A stretch of 64,000 bases of DNA from Atlantibacter hermannii (GTDB lineage: Bacteria; Pseudomonadota; Gammaproteobacteria; Enterobacterales; Enterobacteriaceae), in NCBI RefSeq assembly GCF_009907385.1, contig NZ_JAAATR010000061.1, positions 1 through 64,000 of the forward strand, given 5' to 3'. Below the pieces are notes generated by a model, which was not told the origin of the DNA, did no database searches, and saw nothing but the letters and a program-made list of their open reading frames with translations. Within the stretch, counting starts at the first letter, position 1. The number at the start of each line of letters is the position of its first letter. Made by a program: the position numbers and the translations under genes. Below, piece by piece: positions 20,694 to 30,508 of this stretch.

Positions 20694-21324
20694 AATCAGC
20701 AATATGAAAGAGATCAAGCGGGTGCTGGTCAGCCCGCTGGTGGATAACAACCCGATCTCCTTACAGGTACTCGGCGTCTGTTCGGCGCTGGCGGTCACCA
20801 CCAAACTGGAAACCGCCTTTGTGATGACCCTGGCGGTGACGCTGGTGACGGCGTTTTCCAGCATGTTTATCTCGATGATCCGCCACTACATCCCTAACAG
20901 CGTGCGCATCATCGTGCAGATGGCCATCATCGCCTCGCTGGTGATCGTGGTGGATCAGATCCTGCGCGCTTTCGCCTATGAGATCTCCAAACAGCTGTCG
21001 GTGTTTGTCGGCCTGATCATCACTAACTGCATTGTGATGGGGCGCGCCGAAGCCTACGCCATGAAATCGCCGCCGCTGGCGAGCTTTATGGACGGCATCG
21101 GTAACGGTCTGGGCTACGGCGTGATTTTGATTGTGGTCGGCTTCCTGCGCGAGCTTTTTGGTAGCGGCAAACTGTTTGGCGTCACCGTGCTGGATACCGT
21201 ACAAAACGGCGGCTGGTACTTGCCGAACGGCTTATTCCTGCTGGCCCCGAGCGCGTTCTTTATTATCGGGCTGCTGATTTGGGCGCTACGCACCCTGAAG
21301 CCCGAACAGCAGGAAAAGGAGTAA
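20686..21324 (+). CDS. nqrD: Na+-translocating NADH:quinone reductase subunit D
   Basis: A 212-residue integral membrane subunit with six predicted helices, homologous to Rnf[22 protein letters not shown] contains the conserved Cys that, with NqrE, holds the intramembrane iron centre. The ATG at 20686 ([13 protein letters not shown]) was chosen because [16 protein letters not shown] starts the family. A longer frame would extend nine codons further into nqrC. Confidence 0.96.
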   Translation: MAEISNMKEIKRVLVSPLVDNNPISLQVLGVCSALAVTTKLETAFVMTLAVTLVTAFSSMFISMIRHYIPNSVRIIVQMAIIASLVIVVDQILRAFAYEISKQLSVFVGLIITNCIVMGRAEAYAMKSPPLASFMDGIGNGLGYGVILIVVGFLRELFGSGKLFGVTVLDTVQNGGWYLPNGLFLLAPSAFFIIGLLIWALRTLKPEQQEKE

Positions 21325-21328
21325 TTCC

Positions 21329-21925
21329 ATGGCGCATTACATAAGCCTGTTTGTGCGCGCGGTGTTTGTCGAAAACATGGCGCTGGCCTTCTTCCTGGGG
21401 ATGTGTACCTTTCTGGCGGTGTCGAAAAAGGTCTCGACGGCGTTTGGCCTCGGCGTGGCGGTCACCGTGGTGCTGGGTATCTCCGTCCCGGTGAATAATC
21501 TGGTGTTCAACCTGGTGCTGCGCGATGGCGCGCTGGTGGACGGCGTTGACCTGAGCTTCCTCAACTTCATCACCTTTATCGGCGTGATTGCCGCGCTGGT
21601 GCAGATCCTGGAGATGATCCTCGATAAGTACTTCCCGTCGCTGTATAACGCGCTGGGCATCTTCCTGCCGCTGATCGCGGTGAACTGCGCCATCTTCGGC
21701 GGCGTCTCGTTTATGGTGCAGCGTGATTATAACTTCAGCGAATCCATCGTTTACGGCTTTGGCTCCGGCATCGGCTGGATGCTGGCGATTGTCGCCATGG
21801 CGGGGATCCGTGAAAAGCTGAAATACGCTAATGTGCCAGCGGGTCTGCGCGGCCTGGGGATTACCTTTATCACCACCGGCCTGATGGCGCTGGGCTTTAT
21901 GTCCTTCTCCGGTGTGCAGCTTTAA
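21329..21925 (+). CDS. nqrE: Na+-translocating NADH:quinone reductase subunit E
   Basis: A 198-residue six-helix membrane subunit homologous to Rnf[22 protein letters not shown] and [19 protein letters not shown] carry the conserved Cys residues that pair with those of NqrD at the membrane iron-sulfur site. It begins five bases after nqrD with GGAG just upstream. Confidence 0.97.
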   Translation: MAHYISLFVRAVFVENMALAFFLGMCTFLAVSKKVSTAFGLGVAVTVVLGISVPVNNLVFNLVLRDGALVDGVDLSFLNFITFIGVIAALVQILEMILDKYFPSLYNALGIFLPLIAVNCAIFGGVSFMVQRDYNFSESIVYGFGSGIGWMLAIVAMAGIREKLKYANVPAGLRGLGITFITTGLMALGFMSFSGVQL

Positions 21926-21934
21926 GGGATTGCT

Positions 21935-23161
21935 ATGACAGAAATATTACTTGGCGTGGGGATGTTCACGCTGATTGTTCTGGTGCTTTCGGTGCTGATT
22001 TTGTTCGCCAAATCGCTGCTGGTTAACGCCAGCGATGTGGTGATTGAAATCAACGACGACACCGATAAACAGTTCCGCGCGCCAGCGGGGGACAAGCTGC
22101 TTAACACCTTATCGAACCAGGGGATTTTCGTTTCATCCGCCTGCGGCGGCGGCGGTTCCTGCGGCCAGTGCCGCGTGACGGTGAAATCCGGCGGCGGAGA
22201 CATTTTGCCCACCGAGCGGGCGCATATCTCGAAACGTGAAGCCAAAGAGGGCTGCCGTTTAGCCTGCCAGGTGGCGGTGCGCCAGGATATGAAAATCGAG
22301 CTGCCGGAAGAGATCTTTGGGATTAAGAAATGGCAGTGCGAAGTGATCTCAAACGATAACAAAGCCACCTTTATCAAAGAGCTGAAACTGCGCATTCCTG
22401 AAGGGGAAGATGTGCCGTTCCGCGCGGGCGGCTACATTCAAATCGAATGCCCGCCGCACACGGTGAATTACGCCGATTTCGACGTGCCGCAGGAATATCG
22501 CAGCGACTGGGAAAAATTCAATCTGTTCCGTTTCCAGTCAACCGTGACCGAACCCTGCGTGCGCGCCTATTCCATGGCGAACTACCCGGATGAAAAGGGC
22601 ATCATCATGTTGAACGTGCGTATCGCCACGCCGCCGCCGGGCGTGCCCGATGCGCCGCCGGGGATTATGTCCTCTTATATCTGGTCGCTGAAGGCCGGGG
22701 ATAGCGTGACCATATCCGGGCCGTTCGGCGAGTTCTTCGCGAAAGAGACCGACGCTGAAATGGTGTTTATCGGCGGCGGAGCAGGGATGGCGCCGATGCG
22801 CTCGCACATTTTCGACCAGCTGGTACGCCTGAAAACCCAACGCAAAATCAGCTTCTGGTACGGCGCGCGATCAATGCGTGAAATGTTCTACCAGGAGGAG
22901 TTTGAGCAACTGGCGCGGGATAACCCGAACTTTAGCTTCCATATTGCACTGTCCGATCCGCTGCCGGAGGACAACTGGACCGGCTATACCGGATTTATCC
23001 ATAATGTGCTGTATGAAAACTACCTGCGCGACCACCCGGCGCCGGAAGATTGTGAGTTCTACATGTGCGGTCCGCCGATGATGAACGCCGCGGTGATCGC
23101 CATGCTGAAGAATCTCGGCGTTGAGGATGAAAACATCCTGCTGGATGATTTCGGAGGTTAA
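21935..23161 (+). CDS. nqrF: Na+-translocating NADH:quinone reductase subunit F
   Basis: The 408-residue NADH-oxidising subunit. One N-terminal transmembrane helix (about 4-25). A ferredoxin domain has the 2Fe-2S Cys set in [14 protein letters not shown] plus a downstream Cys (GCRLACQV). The FAD-binding motif is RAYSMAN, and the NADH-binding parts are [12 protein letters not shown] and the C-terminal [13 protein letters not shown]. Ends in DDFGG as is usual. Its stop overlaps the nqrM start. Confidence 0.98.
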   Translation: MTEILLGVGMFTLIVLVLSVLILFAKSLLVNASDVVIEINDDTDKQFRAPAGDKLLNTLSNQGIFVSSACGGGGSCGQCRVTVKSGGGDILPTERAHISKREAKEGCRLACQVAVRQDMKIELPEEIFGIKKWQCEVISNDNKATFIKELKLRIPEGEDVPFRAGGYIQIECPPHTVNYADFDVPQEYRSDWEKFNLFRFQSTVTEPCVRAYSMANYPDEKGIIMLNVRIATPPPGVPDAPPGIMSSYIWSLKAGDSVTISGPFGEFFAKETDAEMVFIGGGAGMAPMRSHIFDQLVRLKTQRKISFWYGARSMREMFYQEEFEQLARDNPNFSFHIALSDPLPEDNWTGYTGFIHNVLYENYLRDHPAPEDCEFYMCGPPMMNAAVIAMLKNLGVEDENILLDDFGG

Positions 23162-23376
23162 TGATGCTGACCCTTTTTATCGCCACCTTTGCCATCTTCC
23201 TGCTGGTGATTTTCGGCATGTCGCTCGGCGTGCTGATCAAACGCAAAACCCTCCAGGGCAGTTGCGGAGGGATCTCCGCGCTGGGAATGGAAAAGGTGTG
23301 CGATTGCCCCGAGCCCTGCGATGCGCGGAAAAAACGCATGGCCCGGGCGGCCCAGCGCCAGAACCGCATTCTCTAA
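23161..23376 (+). CDS. nqrM: NqrM, maturation factor of the NQR pump
   Basis: A small protein (70 or 71 residues) with one N-terminal membrane helix and a Cys cluster in GSCGG and VCDCPEPCDARKKR. In Vibrio, NqrM is needed to place iron in the NqrD/NqrE site. Two consecutive ATG codons (23161 and 23164) are both possible starts. The GGAGG at 23153-23157 is better spaced for the second. Formerly called DUF539. It completes the operon. Confidence 0.93.
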   Translation: MMLTLFIATFAIFLLVIFGMSLGVLIKRKTLQGSCGGISALGMEKVCDCPEPCDARKKRMARAAQRQNRIL

Positions 23377-23381
23377 TCTGA

Positions 23382-23404
23382 ATCGCCTCCTTTCTGGAGG
23401 CGAT
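23382..23404 (+). terminator. Hairpin after nqrM, probable terminator
   Basis: Nine-base perfect arms at 23382-23390 and 23396-23404 enclose a five-base loop, six bases after the nqrM stop. There is no good T tract, so it may instead protect the mRNA 3' end. Confidence 0.55.
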
Positions 23405-23439
23405 GTCTTATCCGGCCCTTCTCAATTTGCCAAATCAGG

Positions 23440-23455
23440 CTGTATACTTATCCAG
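23440..23455. promoter_or_regulatory. LexA box of dinB
   Basis: CTGTATACTTATCCAG keeps the CTG-N10-CAG half sites of SOS boxes and closely resembles the K-12 dinB operator. It lies 20 bases before the dinB start codon. Confidence 0.85.
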
Positions 23456-23475
23456 TGTTATTCCTGAGGTGGGCT

Positions 23476-24531
23476 ATGCGCAAAATTATTCATGTCGATA
23501 TGGACTGCTTTTTTGCAGCCGTGGAGATGCGCGACAACCCGGCGCTACGCGATATCCCTATTGCCATCGGCGGCAGCCGGGAGCGGCGCGGGGTCATCAG
23601 CACGGCGAACTATCCGGCGCGCAAATTCGGCGTGCGCAGCGCCATGCCGACGGGAATGGCCCTGAAACTTTGCCCTCATCTCACGCTGTTGCCTGGCCGC
23701 TTCGACGCCTATAAAGAAGCCTCTAACCATATCCGCGAAATCTTCCTGCGCTACACGCCGCTGATTGAACCGCTGTCGCTGGACGAAGCCTATCTGGACG
23801 TCACCGACAGCCCGCACTGCCACGGTTCGGCAACGTTGATGGCGCGGGAAATCCGCCAGACCATTTTTGATGAGCTTCAGCTTACCGCCTCTGCAGGGAT
23901 CGCCCCGGTCAAGTTTGTGGCCAAAATCGCCTCGGATCTGAATAAACCCAACGGCCAGTGCGTGATCACGCCGGAAGAGATGCCCGCGTTTTTGAAAACT
24001 CTGCCGCTGTCGAAAATCCCCGGCGTTGGGAAAGTCACCGCCGGCAAGCTGGAACAGCTGGGGCTGGTAACCTGTGAAGACGTGCAGAAATGCGATCTGG
24101 CGTCACTGTTAAAGCGTTTTGGTAAATTCGGGCGAGTGCTGTGGGAACGCAGTCAGGGTATTGATGAGCGGGAGGTCAGTAACGACCGGCAGCGTAAATC
24201 CATCGGTGTGGAGCGCACTCTGGCCGAGGACATTCACGCCTGGTCTGATTGTGAAGAAATTATCGAACGCCTGTACCCGGAACTTGAACGGCGGCTTGCC
24301 AATGTCAAACCTGACCTGTTAATTGCCCGCCAGGGCGTTAAGCTTAAGTTTAATGATTTCCAGCTTACCACCCAGGAGCACGTCTGGCCGCGGCTGAATA
24401 AAGAAGACTTGCTCGCCACGGCGCGAAAAACCTGGGACGAGCGGCGCGCCGGGCGCGGCGTTCGGCTGGTGGGCCTGCATGTCACCTTACTCGACCCACA
24501 GCTGGAGCGTCAGTTGGTTCTGGGGCTTTGA
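23476..24531 (+). CDS. dinB: DNA polymerase IV (Y-family translesion polymerase)
   Basis: A 351-residue SOS-induced error-prone polymerase that bypasses N2-dG and other lesions. The palm carboxylates appear in [16 protein letters not shown] (Asp8) and [12 protein letters not shown] (Asp103-Glu104). The steric region and finger motifs ([19 protein letters not shown]) are normal. The C-terminus QLVLGL is the beta-clamp-binding peptide. The ATG at 23476 ([10 protein letters not shown]) follows GAGGTGGG. An upstream in-frame start at 23455 overlaps the LexA box and is unlikely. In K-12 the yafN-yafO pair follows dinB. Here yafP comes directly. Confidence 0.98.
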   Translation: MRKIIHVDMDCFFAAVEMRDNPALRDIPIAIGGSRERRGVISTANYPARKFGVRSAMPTGMALKLCPHLTLLPGRFDAYKEASNHIREIFLRYTPLIEPLSLDEAYLDVTDSPHCHGSATLMAREIRQTIFDELQLTASAGIAPVKFVAKIASDLNKPNGQCVITPEEMPAFLKTLPLSKIPGVGKVTAGKLEQLGLVTCEDVQKCDLASLLKRFGKFGRVLWERSQGIDEREVSNDRQRKSIGVERTLAEDIHAWSDCEEIIERLYPELERRLANVKPDLLIARQGVKLKFNDFQLTTQEHVWPRLNKEDLLATARKTWDERRAGRGVRLVGLHVTLLDPQLERQLVLGL

Positions 24532-24555
24532 ATCTTGCTTAAACAGGAGGCTGTG

Positions 24556-25068
24556 ATGGTCAATGACGCGCCTGTTATTCGTCGCTATCATCCACGCGAT
24601 TTCCCTGACGTGGTGGAAGTGTTTCTCCGTTCGGTCGGCGAAGTGGCGGCTAAAGATTACAACGAGGCGCAAACCCGCGCCTGGGCGCAAATTGATGAAC
24701 AGCGCTGGATGGTTCGCCTGTCCCACGCCTGGACGTTTGTCGCCTGTTATCAGGATGAACTCGCCGGGTTTATTACCCTTGAGCGCGACGGCCACCTCGA
24801 TTTATTGTTTGTGCATCCTGATTACCAGCGGCAAAAAACCGCCACTGCGCTGTTGAATCGTCTGGAAAGCCAGGCCCGCGCGCAAAACATCGCCACGCTG
24901 TTTACCGAGGCCAGCATCACGGCGCGGCCTTTCTTTGAGCGGCACGGATTCAAAGTCATAGCAAAACAGACCGTGGCGCTGCGCGGCGAAGAATTTATCC
25001 ATTACCGGATGCAAAAGTGGCTGGGCGAGGCGCTCACGCTGCTCGAATACCGTGAGCTGAGCGAATAA
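24556..25068 (+). CDS. yafP: GNAT-family N-acetyltransferase, YafP-like
   Basis: A 170-residue acetyl-CoA-dependent acetyltransferase of the GNAT fold. The acetyl-CoA loop is HPDYQRQKTATALLNRLE, and TEASITARPFFERHGFKVI is the C-terminal GNAT motif also seen in K-12 YafP. The start is the ATG at 24556 after AGGAGG. A TTG at 24535 is the upstream alternative. It lies 24 bases after dinB and probably shares its SOS-regulated transcript. The acceptor is unknown. It is longer than K-12 YafP by about 20 residues. Confidence 0.87.
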   Translation: MVNDAPVIRRYHPRDFPDVVEVFLRSVGEVAAKDYNEAQTRAWAQIDEQRWMVRLSHAWTFVACYQDELAGFITLERDGHLDLLFVHPDYQRQKTATALLNRLESQARAQNIATLFTEASITARPFFERHGFKVIAKQTVALRGEEFIHYRMQKWLGEALTLLEYRELSE

Positions 25069-25093
25069 AAAAGGGCAACATCGCGTTGCCCTT
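25066..25093 (-). terminator. Terminator of pepD (also end of yafP)
   Basis: AAGGGCAAC (25071-25079) pairs with GTTGCCCTT (25085-25093). On the minus strand a T tract follows. It lies between the convergent yafP and pepD. Confidence 0.87.
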
Positions 25094-25102
25094 AATCTGA
25101 AC

Positions 25103-26560
25103 TTATTTAGCCGGAATGGCTTTCAGCAGTTCTGTGAGAAGCGTCCAGTACTGACCGACGCTTTCGATATGAACCTGCTCATCCGGGGAGTGCGGCCCGG
25201 TAATGGTTGGCCCAATCGACACCATATCCATCTCCGGATACGGTTTCTTGAACAGACCGCATTCCAGCCCCGCGTGGATCACCTGGATGTTCGGCGTCTT
25301 GTTGAACAGCTTCTGGTAGGTTTCACGCACCAGCGCCATCACCGGCGAACTGGCGTCCGGCTGCCAGCCGGGGTAGCTGCCTTTGGCTTCGGTTTGCGCA
25401 CCCACGAGGCTGCCCAGCGACTCCAGCATGCTGACCACGTAATCTTTACCGCTGTCGATAAGCGAACGGATCAGGCAGATAATCTGCGCGCTGTCCTGCT
25501 CCATGGTCACCACGCCGACGTTCAGGGACGTTTCCACCACGCCTTTCGCGACGTCGGAATTACGGATCACGCCGTTCGGGGTGGCGTTCAGCAGGCTGAT
25601 AAACGCATCGCGGCTTTTCGCGGTCAGGGCGGCTTTATCGGCGGTTGCGCTGTCCAGCAACACCACCAGATTTTTTTCCACGACCGACAGTTCGTTTTTC
25701 AGGATCGCCTGATAATGGCTGGCGAGGTTTTTCAGCTCATCCGCGTTGTCTGCCGGAACGGCAACGGTCGCGAAGGCTTCACGCGGGATGGCGTTACGCA
25801 GAGTGCCGCCGTTAAAGTCCACCAGACGCAGGTCCAGTTCTCTGGCGTGACCGGCCAGGAAGCGCGCCAGCAGTTTGTTGGCGTTGCCCAGGCCTAAATG
25901 GATATCGCCGCCGGAGTGACCGCCCTTCAGGCCCTTCAGGGTCAGCCGGAAGGTTTCAAAACCAGCCGGAATCGCTTCGCGCTCCAGTTTCAGGGTCGTG
26001 ATAAAGTCGATACCGCCCGCGCAGCCCATATAGATTTCACCTTCTTCTTCAGAGTCGGTGTTAATCAGAATGTCGGCTTTTAACCAGCCCGGCTGCAAAC
26101 CAAACGCGCCGTCCATGCCCGCTTCTTCGGTCATGGTCAGCAGCACTTCCAGCGGGCCGTGGGCCACGGAATCATCCGCCAACACCGCCAGCGCGGACGC
26201 CATGCCGATGCCGTTATCCGCGCCCAGCGTCGTGCCGCGCGCTTTCACCCATTCGCCATCGATCCACGGTTGGATCGGGTCTTTGGTGAAGTCATGTTCA
26301 GTATCGTTATTTTTCTGCGGCACCATATCGAGGTGCGCCTGCAACACTACCGTTTTACGGTTTTCCATACCGGGGGTTGCCGGTTTGCGGATCAGAATGT
26401 TACCGACGCTGTCGCGTTCCGCTTCCAGTCCTTGCTCACTGGCCCAGCTTAAAATGTGTTCGGCGAGTTGTTCTTCATGATAAGACGGGTGAGGGATGGA
26501 GCAGATTTTGGCAAAAATATCCCACAGCGGCTGCGGGGAGAGTTGAGACAGTTCAGACAC
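25103..26560 (-). CDS. pepD: Aminoacyl-histidine dipeptidase (peptidase D)
   Basis: A 485-residue M20-family metallopeptidase that hydrolyses Xaa-His and other dipeptides in the cytosol. The binuclear metal ligands are visible in VLQAHLDMVPQ (His, Asp), GADNGIGMA (bridging Asp), TEEAGMDGAFGL (catalytic Glu pair), NTDSEEEGEI and the C-terminal IHAGLECGLF/GPHSPDE. GLKGGHSGGDIHLGLGN is the dimerisation-domain motif. Length equals K-12 PepD. It is convergent with yafP and divergent from gpt across a 257-base spacer. Confidence 0.98.
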   Translation of the reverse strand: MSELSQLSPQPLWDIFAKICSIPHPSYHEEQLAEHILSWASEQGLEAERDSVGNILIRKPATPGMENRKTVVLQAHLDMVPQKNNDTEHDFTKDPIQPWIDGEWVKARGTTLGADNGIGMASALAVLADDSVAHGPLEVLLTMTEEAGMDGAFGLQPGWLKADILINTDSEEEGEIYMGCAGGIDFITTLKLEREAIPAGFETFRLTLKGLKGGHSGGDIHLGLGNANKLLARFLAGHARELDLRLVDFNGGTLRNAIPREAFATVAVPADNADELKNLASHYQAILKNELSVVEKNLVVLLDSATADKAALTAKSRDAFISLLNATPNGVIRNSDVAKGVVETSLNVGVVTMEQDSAQIICLIRSLIDSGKDYVVSMLESLGSLVGAQTEAKGSYPGWQPDASSPVMALVRETYQKLFNKTPNIQVIHAGLECGLFKKPYPEMDMVSIGPTITGPHSPDEQVHIESVGQYWTLLTELLKAIPAK

Positions 26561-26817
26561 GTTAAGTCTCCTTGACGTTGACCCGGCAAAAGGTGCTGCC
26601 GGTCACAGGTTTACCTGATTACGATGTACCACAAGCCAGGCTTGCGTGATGTCGTGAGCATACCACTTTCTGTTACGTCATGTAGACCGCCTCACGTAAA
26701 AACCGCAGCGGATGCCGCACAGCACTGGTTTTTAGCGCGTCAGATCTCTATAATCTCGCGCAACCTATTTTCCCCTGAATACTTTTAAGCCGTTAAAAAC
26801 AGGCCGGGACACTTCAC

Positions 26818-27276
26818 ATGAGCGAAAAATACATCGTCACCTGGGACATGTTGCAGATTCACGCCCGCAAACTGGCAAGCCGCTTGCTGCCAGCCGATCA
26901 ATGGAAAGGCATTATCGCCGTTAGCCGCGGTGGTTTGGTTCCTGGCGGGCTGCTGGCTCGTGAAATGGGTATTCGCCATGTCGATACCGTCTGTATTTCC
27001 AGCTATGACCACGATAACCAGCGCGAACTGAAAGTACTGAAGCGCGCTGAGGGCGATGGCGAAGGCTTTATCGTGATTGACGACCTGGTTGACACTGGCG
27101 GCACCGCGATTGCCATCCGTGAGATGTACCCGAAAGCGCATTTCGTGACCATCTTCGCCAAACCGGCCGGTAAACCCCTGGTGGATGACTATGTGGTCGA
27201 TATCCCGCAGGATACCTGGATTGAACAACCCTGGGACATGGGCGTGGTGTTTGTACCGCCATTGTCTGGCCGTTAA
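26818..27276 (+). CDS. gpt: Xanthine-guanine phosphoribosyltransferase
   Basis: A 152-residue type I phosphoribosyltransferase that salvages guanine and xanthine (and hypoxanthine less well) with PRPP. The PRPP-binding signature is [28 protein letters not shown] is the pyrophosphate loop. [14 protein letters not shown] forms the purine-binding C-terminal hood. Length equals K-12 Gpt. Monocistronic, with its own terminator. Confidence 0.98.
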   Translation: MSEKYIVTWDMLQIHARKLASRLLPADQWKGIIAVSRGGLVPGGLLAREMGIRHVDTVCISSYDHDNQRELKVLKRAEGDGEGFIVIDDLVDTGGTAIAIREMYPKAHFVTIFAKPAGKPLVDDYVVDIPQDTWIEQPWDMGVVFVPPLSGR

Positions 27277-27306
27277 TGCCAAACCGCATTTTGTCTGACT
27301 GATATC

Positions 27307-27337
27307 AACGCCCGCTTGCCGGGCGTTTGTTTTTTTT
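27307..27337 (+). terminator. Terminator of gpt
   Basis: AACGCCCG and a complementary CGGGCGTT form the stem with a short loop. TTGT and seven T residues follow. It begins 30 bases after the gpt stop. Confidence 0.92.
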
Positions 27338-27389
27338 AGCCCCTGACACGCTACAATAGGGCCATTGAGCGTTATGGAGGCTGAACGAC

Positions 27390-28631
27390 ATGGCAAAAAA
27401 TCTGAGCGAAACCCTGTTTAAACCCCGCTTTAAACACCCGGAGACGTCAACCCTCGTCCGGCGGGTGCATCACACCGGCCATCCCGCCATTCAGTCCGCC
27501 CTCGATGGTAAAAATGTTCCCCACTGGTACCGGATGATTAACCGGCTGATGTGGGTATGGCGCGGCATTGACCCGCGAGAAATCCTCGATGTGCAGGCGC
27601 GTATCGTGATGAGCGACGCCGAGCGCACCGATCCGGCGCTGTACGATACGGTGATCGGCTATCGCGGTGGCAACTGGATTTACGAATGGTCAAAGCAGGC
27701 TATGCTCTGGCAGCAACGGGCGGGTCAGGTGGACGATGAGGCGACCGCCGGCCGTCACTGGCTAAAAGCCTCTAACCTGTACAGCATCGCGGCGTACCCG
27801 CATTTAAAAGGCGACGAACTGGCGGAACAGGCCCAGGCGCTGGCGAACCGCGCCTATGAAGAGGCCGCGCAACGCCTGTCGTGCAATATTCGCGAACTGG
27901 AATTCAACGTGCCTGGCGGTAGCCCTGTAAGCGGTTTTTTACATCAGCCGAAAGGTGACGGGCCATTTCCTGTCGTGCTGATGTGCGGCGGCCTTGACGC
28001 GTTACAAAGTGATTACTTCACCCTGTTCGAAAAATATTTCGCGCCGCTGGGTATCGCCATGTTGACTCTCGATATGCCGTCGGTCGGCTTCTCCACCAAA
28101 TGGAAACTTACCCAGGATTCCAGCCTGCTACACCAGTACGTGCTGAAATCTCTGCCGGACCTCCCCTGGATTGACCATACCCGCGTGGCGCTGTTTGGCT
28201 TCCGCTTCGGTGCCAACGTGGCGGTGCGCCTGGCCTATCTCGAATCGCCGCGCCTGAGAGCCGTGGCGTGCCTGGGGCCTGTAGTCCATCAGCTGCTGAC
28301 CGACGCGGCGCTGCAAAATAAAGTGCCGGAAATGTATATGGACGTGCTGGCCAGCCGGCTGGGCATGTACGATGCGGCGGATAGCGCGTTGCGCACCGAA
28401 CTTAACCGCTATTCGCTGAAAACCCAGGGGCTGCTGGGCCGTCGTTGCCCGACGCCGATGCTGTCAGGCTACTGGAAAAACGATCCCTTTAGCCCGCCTG
28501 AAGAGTCGCGATTCATCACCTCGTCATCCTCGGATGGCAAATTACTGGAAATCCCCTTTAATCCGGTGTATCGGAATTTTGATAAAGCGTTAAAAGAAAT
28601 TGCCGACTGGATTAACAAGCGATTTAGTTAA
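27390..28631 (+). CDS. frsA: FrsA (YafA), alpha/beta-hydrolase-fold esterase-like protein
   Basis: A 413-residue protein. An N-terminal helical part (to about 180) precedes the alpha/beta-hydrolase domain ([25 protein letters not shown]). The position of the usual Gly-x-Ser-x-Gly nucleophile reads [15 protein letters not shown], with Arg instead of Ser, as in other FrsA proteins. K-12 FrsA binds unphosphorylated EIIA-Glc and influences respiration versus fermentation. Reports of enzymatic activity are disputed. It lies between gpt and crl, as in K-12. Confidence 0.95.
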   Translation: MAKNLSETLFKPRFKHPETSTLVRRVHHTGHPAIQSALDGKNVPHWYRMINRLMWVWRGIDPREILDVQARIVMSDAERTDPALYDTVIGYRGGNWIYEWSKQAMLWQQRAGQVDDEATAGRHWLKASNLYSIAAYPHLKGDELAEQAQALANRAYEEAAQRLSCNIRELEFNVPGGSPVSGFLHQPKGDGPFPVVLMCGGLDALQSDYFTLFEKYFAPLGIAMLTLDMPSVGFSTKWKLTQDSSLLHQYVLKSLPDLPWIDHTRVALFGFRFGANVAVRLAYLESPRLRAVACLGPVVHQLLTDAALQNKVPEMYMDVLASRLGMYDAADSALRTELNRYSLKTQGLLGRRCPTPMLSGYWKNDPFSPPEESRFITSSSSDGKLLEIPFNPVYRNFDKALKEIADWINKRFS

Positions 28632-28688
28632 TAGATTGCTAAATTCCATTGATTTGGTAAAACAGTTGCTTCACCAAAGGAGATCGCA

Positions 28689-29090
28689 ATGACGTTACCG
28701 AGTGGACACCCGAAGAGCAGGATGATTAAAAAGTTCACGGCCCTTGGCCCCTATATCCGGGAAGGGCAATGTGAAGACAACCGTTTCTTTTTTGACTGCC
28801 TGGCAGTTTGCGTCAATGTCAAACCCGCGCCGGAAAAGCGTGAGTTCTGGGGATGGTGGATGGAACTGGAAGCGGAAGAGAAACGCTTTACCTACACCTG
28901 GCATTTTGGTCTTTATGATGAAGAGGGCGTCTGGAAAGCGACGCCGATTAAAGATCGCGAGGTGACGGAAAAGCTGGAGCAAACCCTGCGTGATTTTCAC
29001 GAGCGTCTGCGCGAATTGCTGGCCTCAATGGATCTTAAGTTAGAGCCGGCAGATGATTTTGCCGAAGCGAATATCAAACTTACCGCCTGA
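28689..29090 (+). CDS. crl: Crl, sigma-S (RpoS) assembly factor
   Basis: A 133-residue cytosolic protein that binds sigma-S and favours its union with core RNA polymerase, boosting stationary-phase and curli genes at low temperature. [23 protein letters not shown] and [25 protein letters not shown] are family-specific. A good GGAG lies before the ATG at 28689. Length equals K-12 Crl. In some K-12 strains IS1 interrupts crl. Here it is intact. Confidence 0.97.
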   Translation: MTLPSGHPKSRMIKKFTALGPYIREGQCEDNRFFFDCLAVCVNVKPAPEKREFWGWWMELEAEEKRFTYTWHFGLYDEEGVWKATPIKDREVTEKLEQTLRDFHERLRELLASMDLKLEPADDFAEANIKLTA

Positions 29091-29113
29091 TTAATTTCCC
29101 CGCCTTACAATGC

Positions 29114-29139
29114 AAAACCCCCGCTTGCGCGGGGGGTTT
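29114..29139. terminator. Terminator between convergent crl and phoE
   Basis: A GC-rich hairpin (AAACCCCCGC / GCGGGGGGTTT) with a short A run on one side and T run on the other. It can act in both directions. Confidence 0.83.
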
Positions 29140-29160
29140 GGTAGCCATCCGTTTTACTGC

Positions 29161-30216
29161 TTAGAACTGGTAAGTCACACCAACGGCAACGATGTCATCG
29201 TTGTTGATGCCGAGCGCATTGTCGCCATCCAGTTGGTTAATTTTGTAGTCCACAAAAGCGGACATGTTTTTGTTGAAGTAGTACACCGCGCCCACGTCGA
29301 TGTATTTCACTAAATCAACGTCGCCGATGCCGTTAATGTCTTTGCCTTCAGACTGGACATAGCCCAGAGACGGACGCAGGCCGAAGTCGAACTGGTACTG
29401 TACAACCGCTTCGAAGTTCTGGGCTTTGTTCGCAAAGCCGCCAGAAATGGGGGTCATGTTGCGGGTTTCAGAGTACATGGTGGCCAGGTACAGGTTGTTA
29501 GCGTCATATTTCAGACCGGTTGCCCAGGCTTCCGCTTTTTTACCCTGGCCGCGCAGTTGCTGTTCCTGCAGATCGGTGCGATCGGAGTTGGTATATGCGC
29601 CGCCGATGCTGAATGCGCTGCCGCCGAAGTCATAGGTTACCGCTGTACCGAAACCGTCGCCGTTCTCTTTGTTAGCAGCACGGCCTTCGTTTTTAGCCTG
29701 ATATTGCAGCGTAGTGTTCAGACCATCAACCAGACCGAAGAAATCGGTGTTGCGGTAAGTCGCCAGGCTGCTGGAACGCTTGGTCATGAAGTTATCGGTC
29801 TGGCCGGAAGAGTCGCCGCCGAATTCCGGGAACATATCGGTCCAGGCTTCAACGTCGTACAGCGCGCCGAGGTTACGACCGTAGTCGATAGAACCGAAGT
29901 CCTGGAATTTAATACCGGCGAAAGCCAGACGGGTTTTCTGTGCGTTAGCCGCGCCTTCTTCTTTGTTACCCGCAAATTCCGCTTCCCAGCGGCCAAAGCC
30001 AGTAATGGCGTCGGTGATTTGTGTTTCACCTTTGAAGCCGAAACGAACATAAGTCATATCACCATCTTTCGCGGCGTAATCACTCATGTAGTGCATTGCT
30101 TTAACGCGGCCGTATACGTCCAGTTTGTTGCCGTTCTTGTTATACACTTCTGCTGCCTGCGCTGCTGATGCTGCTACAACGCCCATCACCACTAATGCCA
30201 ACGTGCTTTTTTTCAT
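29161..30216 (-). CDS. phoE: Outer membrane porin PhoE (phosphate-starvation porin)
   Basis: A 351-residue trimeric general porin of the OmpC/OmpF/PhoE family. The signal peptide [21 protein letters not shown] ends before AEVYNKNGN. The first strand [14 protein letters not shown], the eyelet loop ([29 protein letters not shown]) and the C-terminal Phe (VGVTYQF) needed for Bam recognition are present. Position between crl and proB plus the Pho box support PhoE rather than OmpC/F. The start at 30216 was chosen by the signal peptide. An upstream in-frame start at 30285 would precede it without reason. Confidence 0.96.
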   Translation of the reverse strand: MKKSTLALVVMGVVAASAAQAAEVYNKNGNKLDVYGRVKAMHYMSDYAAKDGDMTYVRFGFKGETQITDAITGFGRWEAEFAGNKEEGAANAQKTRLAFAGIKFQDFGSIDYGRNLGALYDVEAWTDMFPEFGGDSSGQTDNFMTKRSSSLATYRNTDFFGLVDGLNTTLQYQAKNEGRAANKENGDGFGTAVTYDFGGSAFSIGGAYTNSDRTDLQEQQLRGQGKKAEAWATGLKYDANNLYLATMYSETRNMTPISGGFANKAQNFEAVVQYQFDFGLRPSLGYVQSEGKDINGIGDVDLVKYIDVGAVYYFNKNMSAFVDYKINQLDGDNALGINNDDIVAVGVTYQF

Positions 30217-30296
30217 TTTCAATCCCAATATTTTTATACGCGCTAAGTTTCGGACTTCCGCCCATTGAAAATCGGGATGAATCATAACGAGGCTGT

Positions 30297-30314
30297 ATGA
30301 AAGATCTGTGACAG
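30297..30314 (-). promoter_or_regulatory. Pho box of phoE
   Basis: The minus strand reads CTGTCACAGATCTTTCAT, two 7-base CTGTCAT-like repeats separated by four bases, the PhoB-binding pattern. About ten bases further on is a -10-like TTATGAT at 30280-30286, so PhoB would replace a -35 element. Induction by phosphate starvation follows from known PhoB biology. Confidence 0.85.
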
Positions 30315-30508
30315 AGTGAGAAAAATTATAAAAAAGGATGAAACGATGTTTCTAAAAATGTGATTTTCGGAATTCCAGGGAATATTTCCCCTTTACGCCG
30401 CACAGAGTGTGGGGATTTAAAACGGCAGAGTTGGCAAGTTGCCTGACTCCTGTTACAACGTCTTTCTGATTGTTCTTTTACTAATTTTTGTTGATACGGC
30501 AGAGAATC

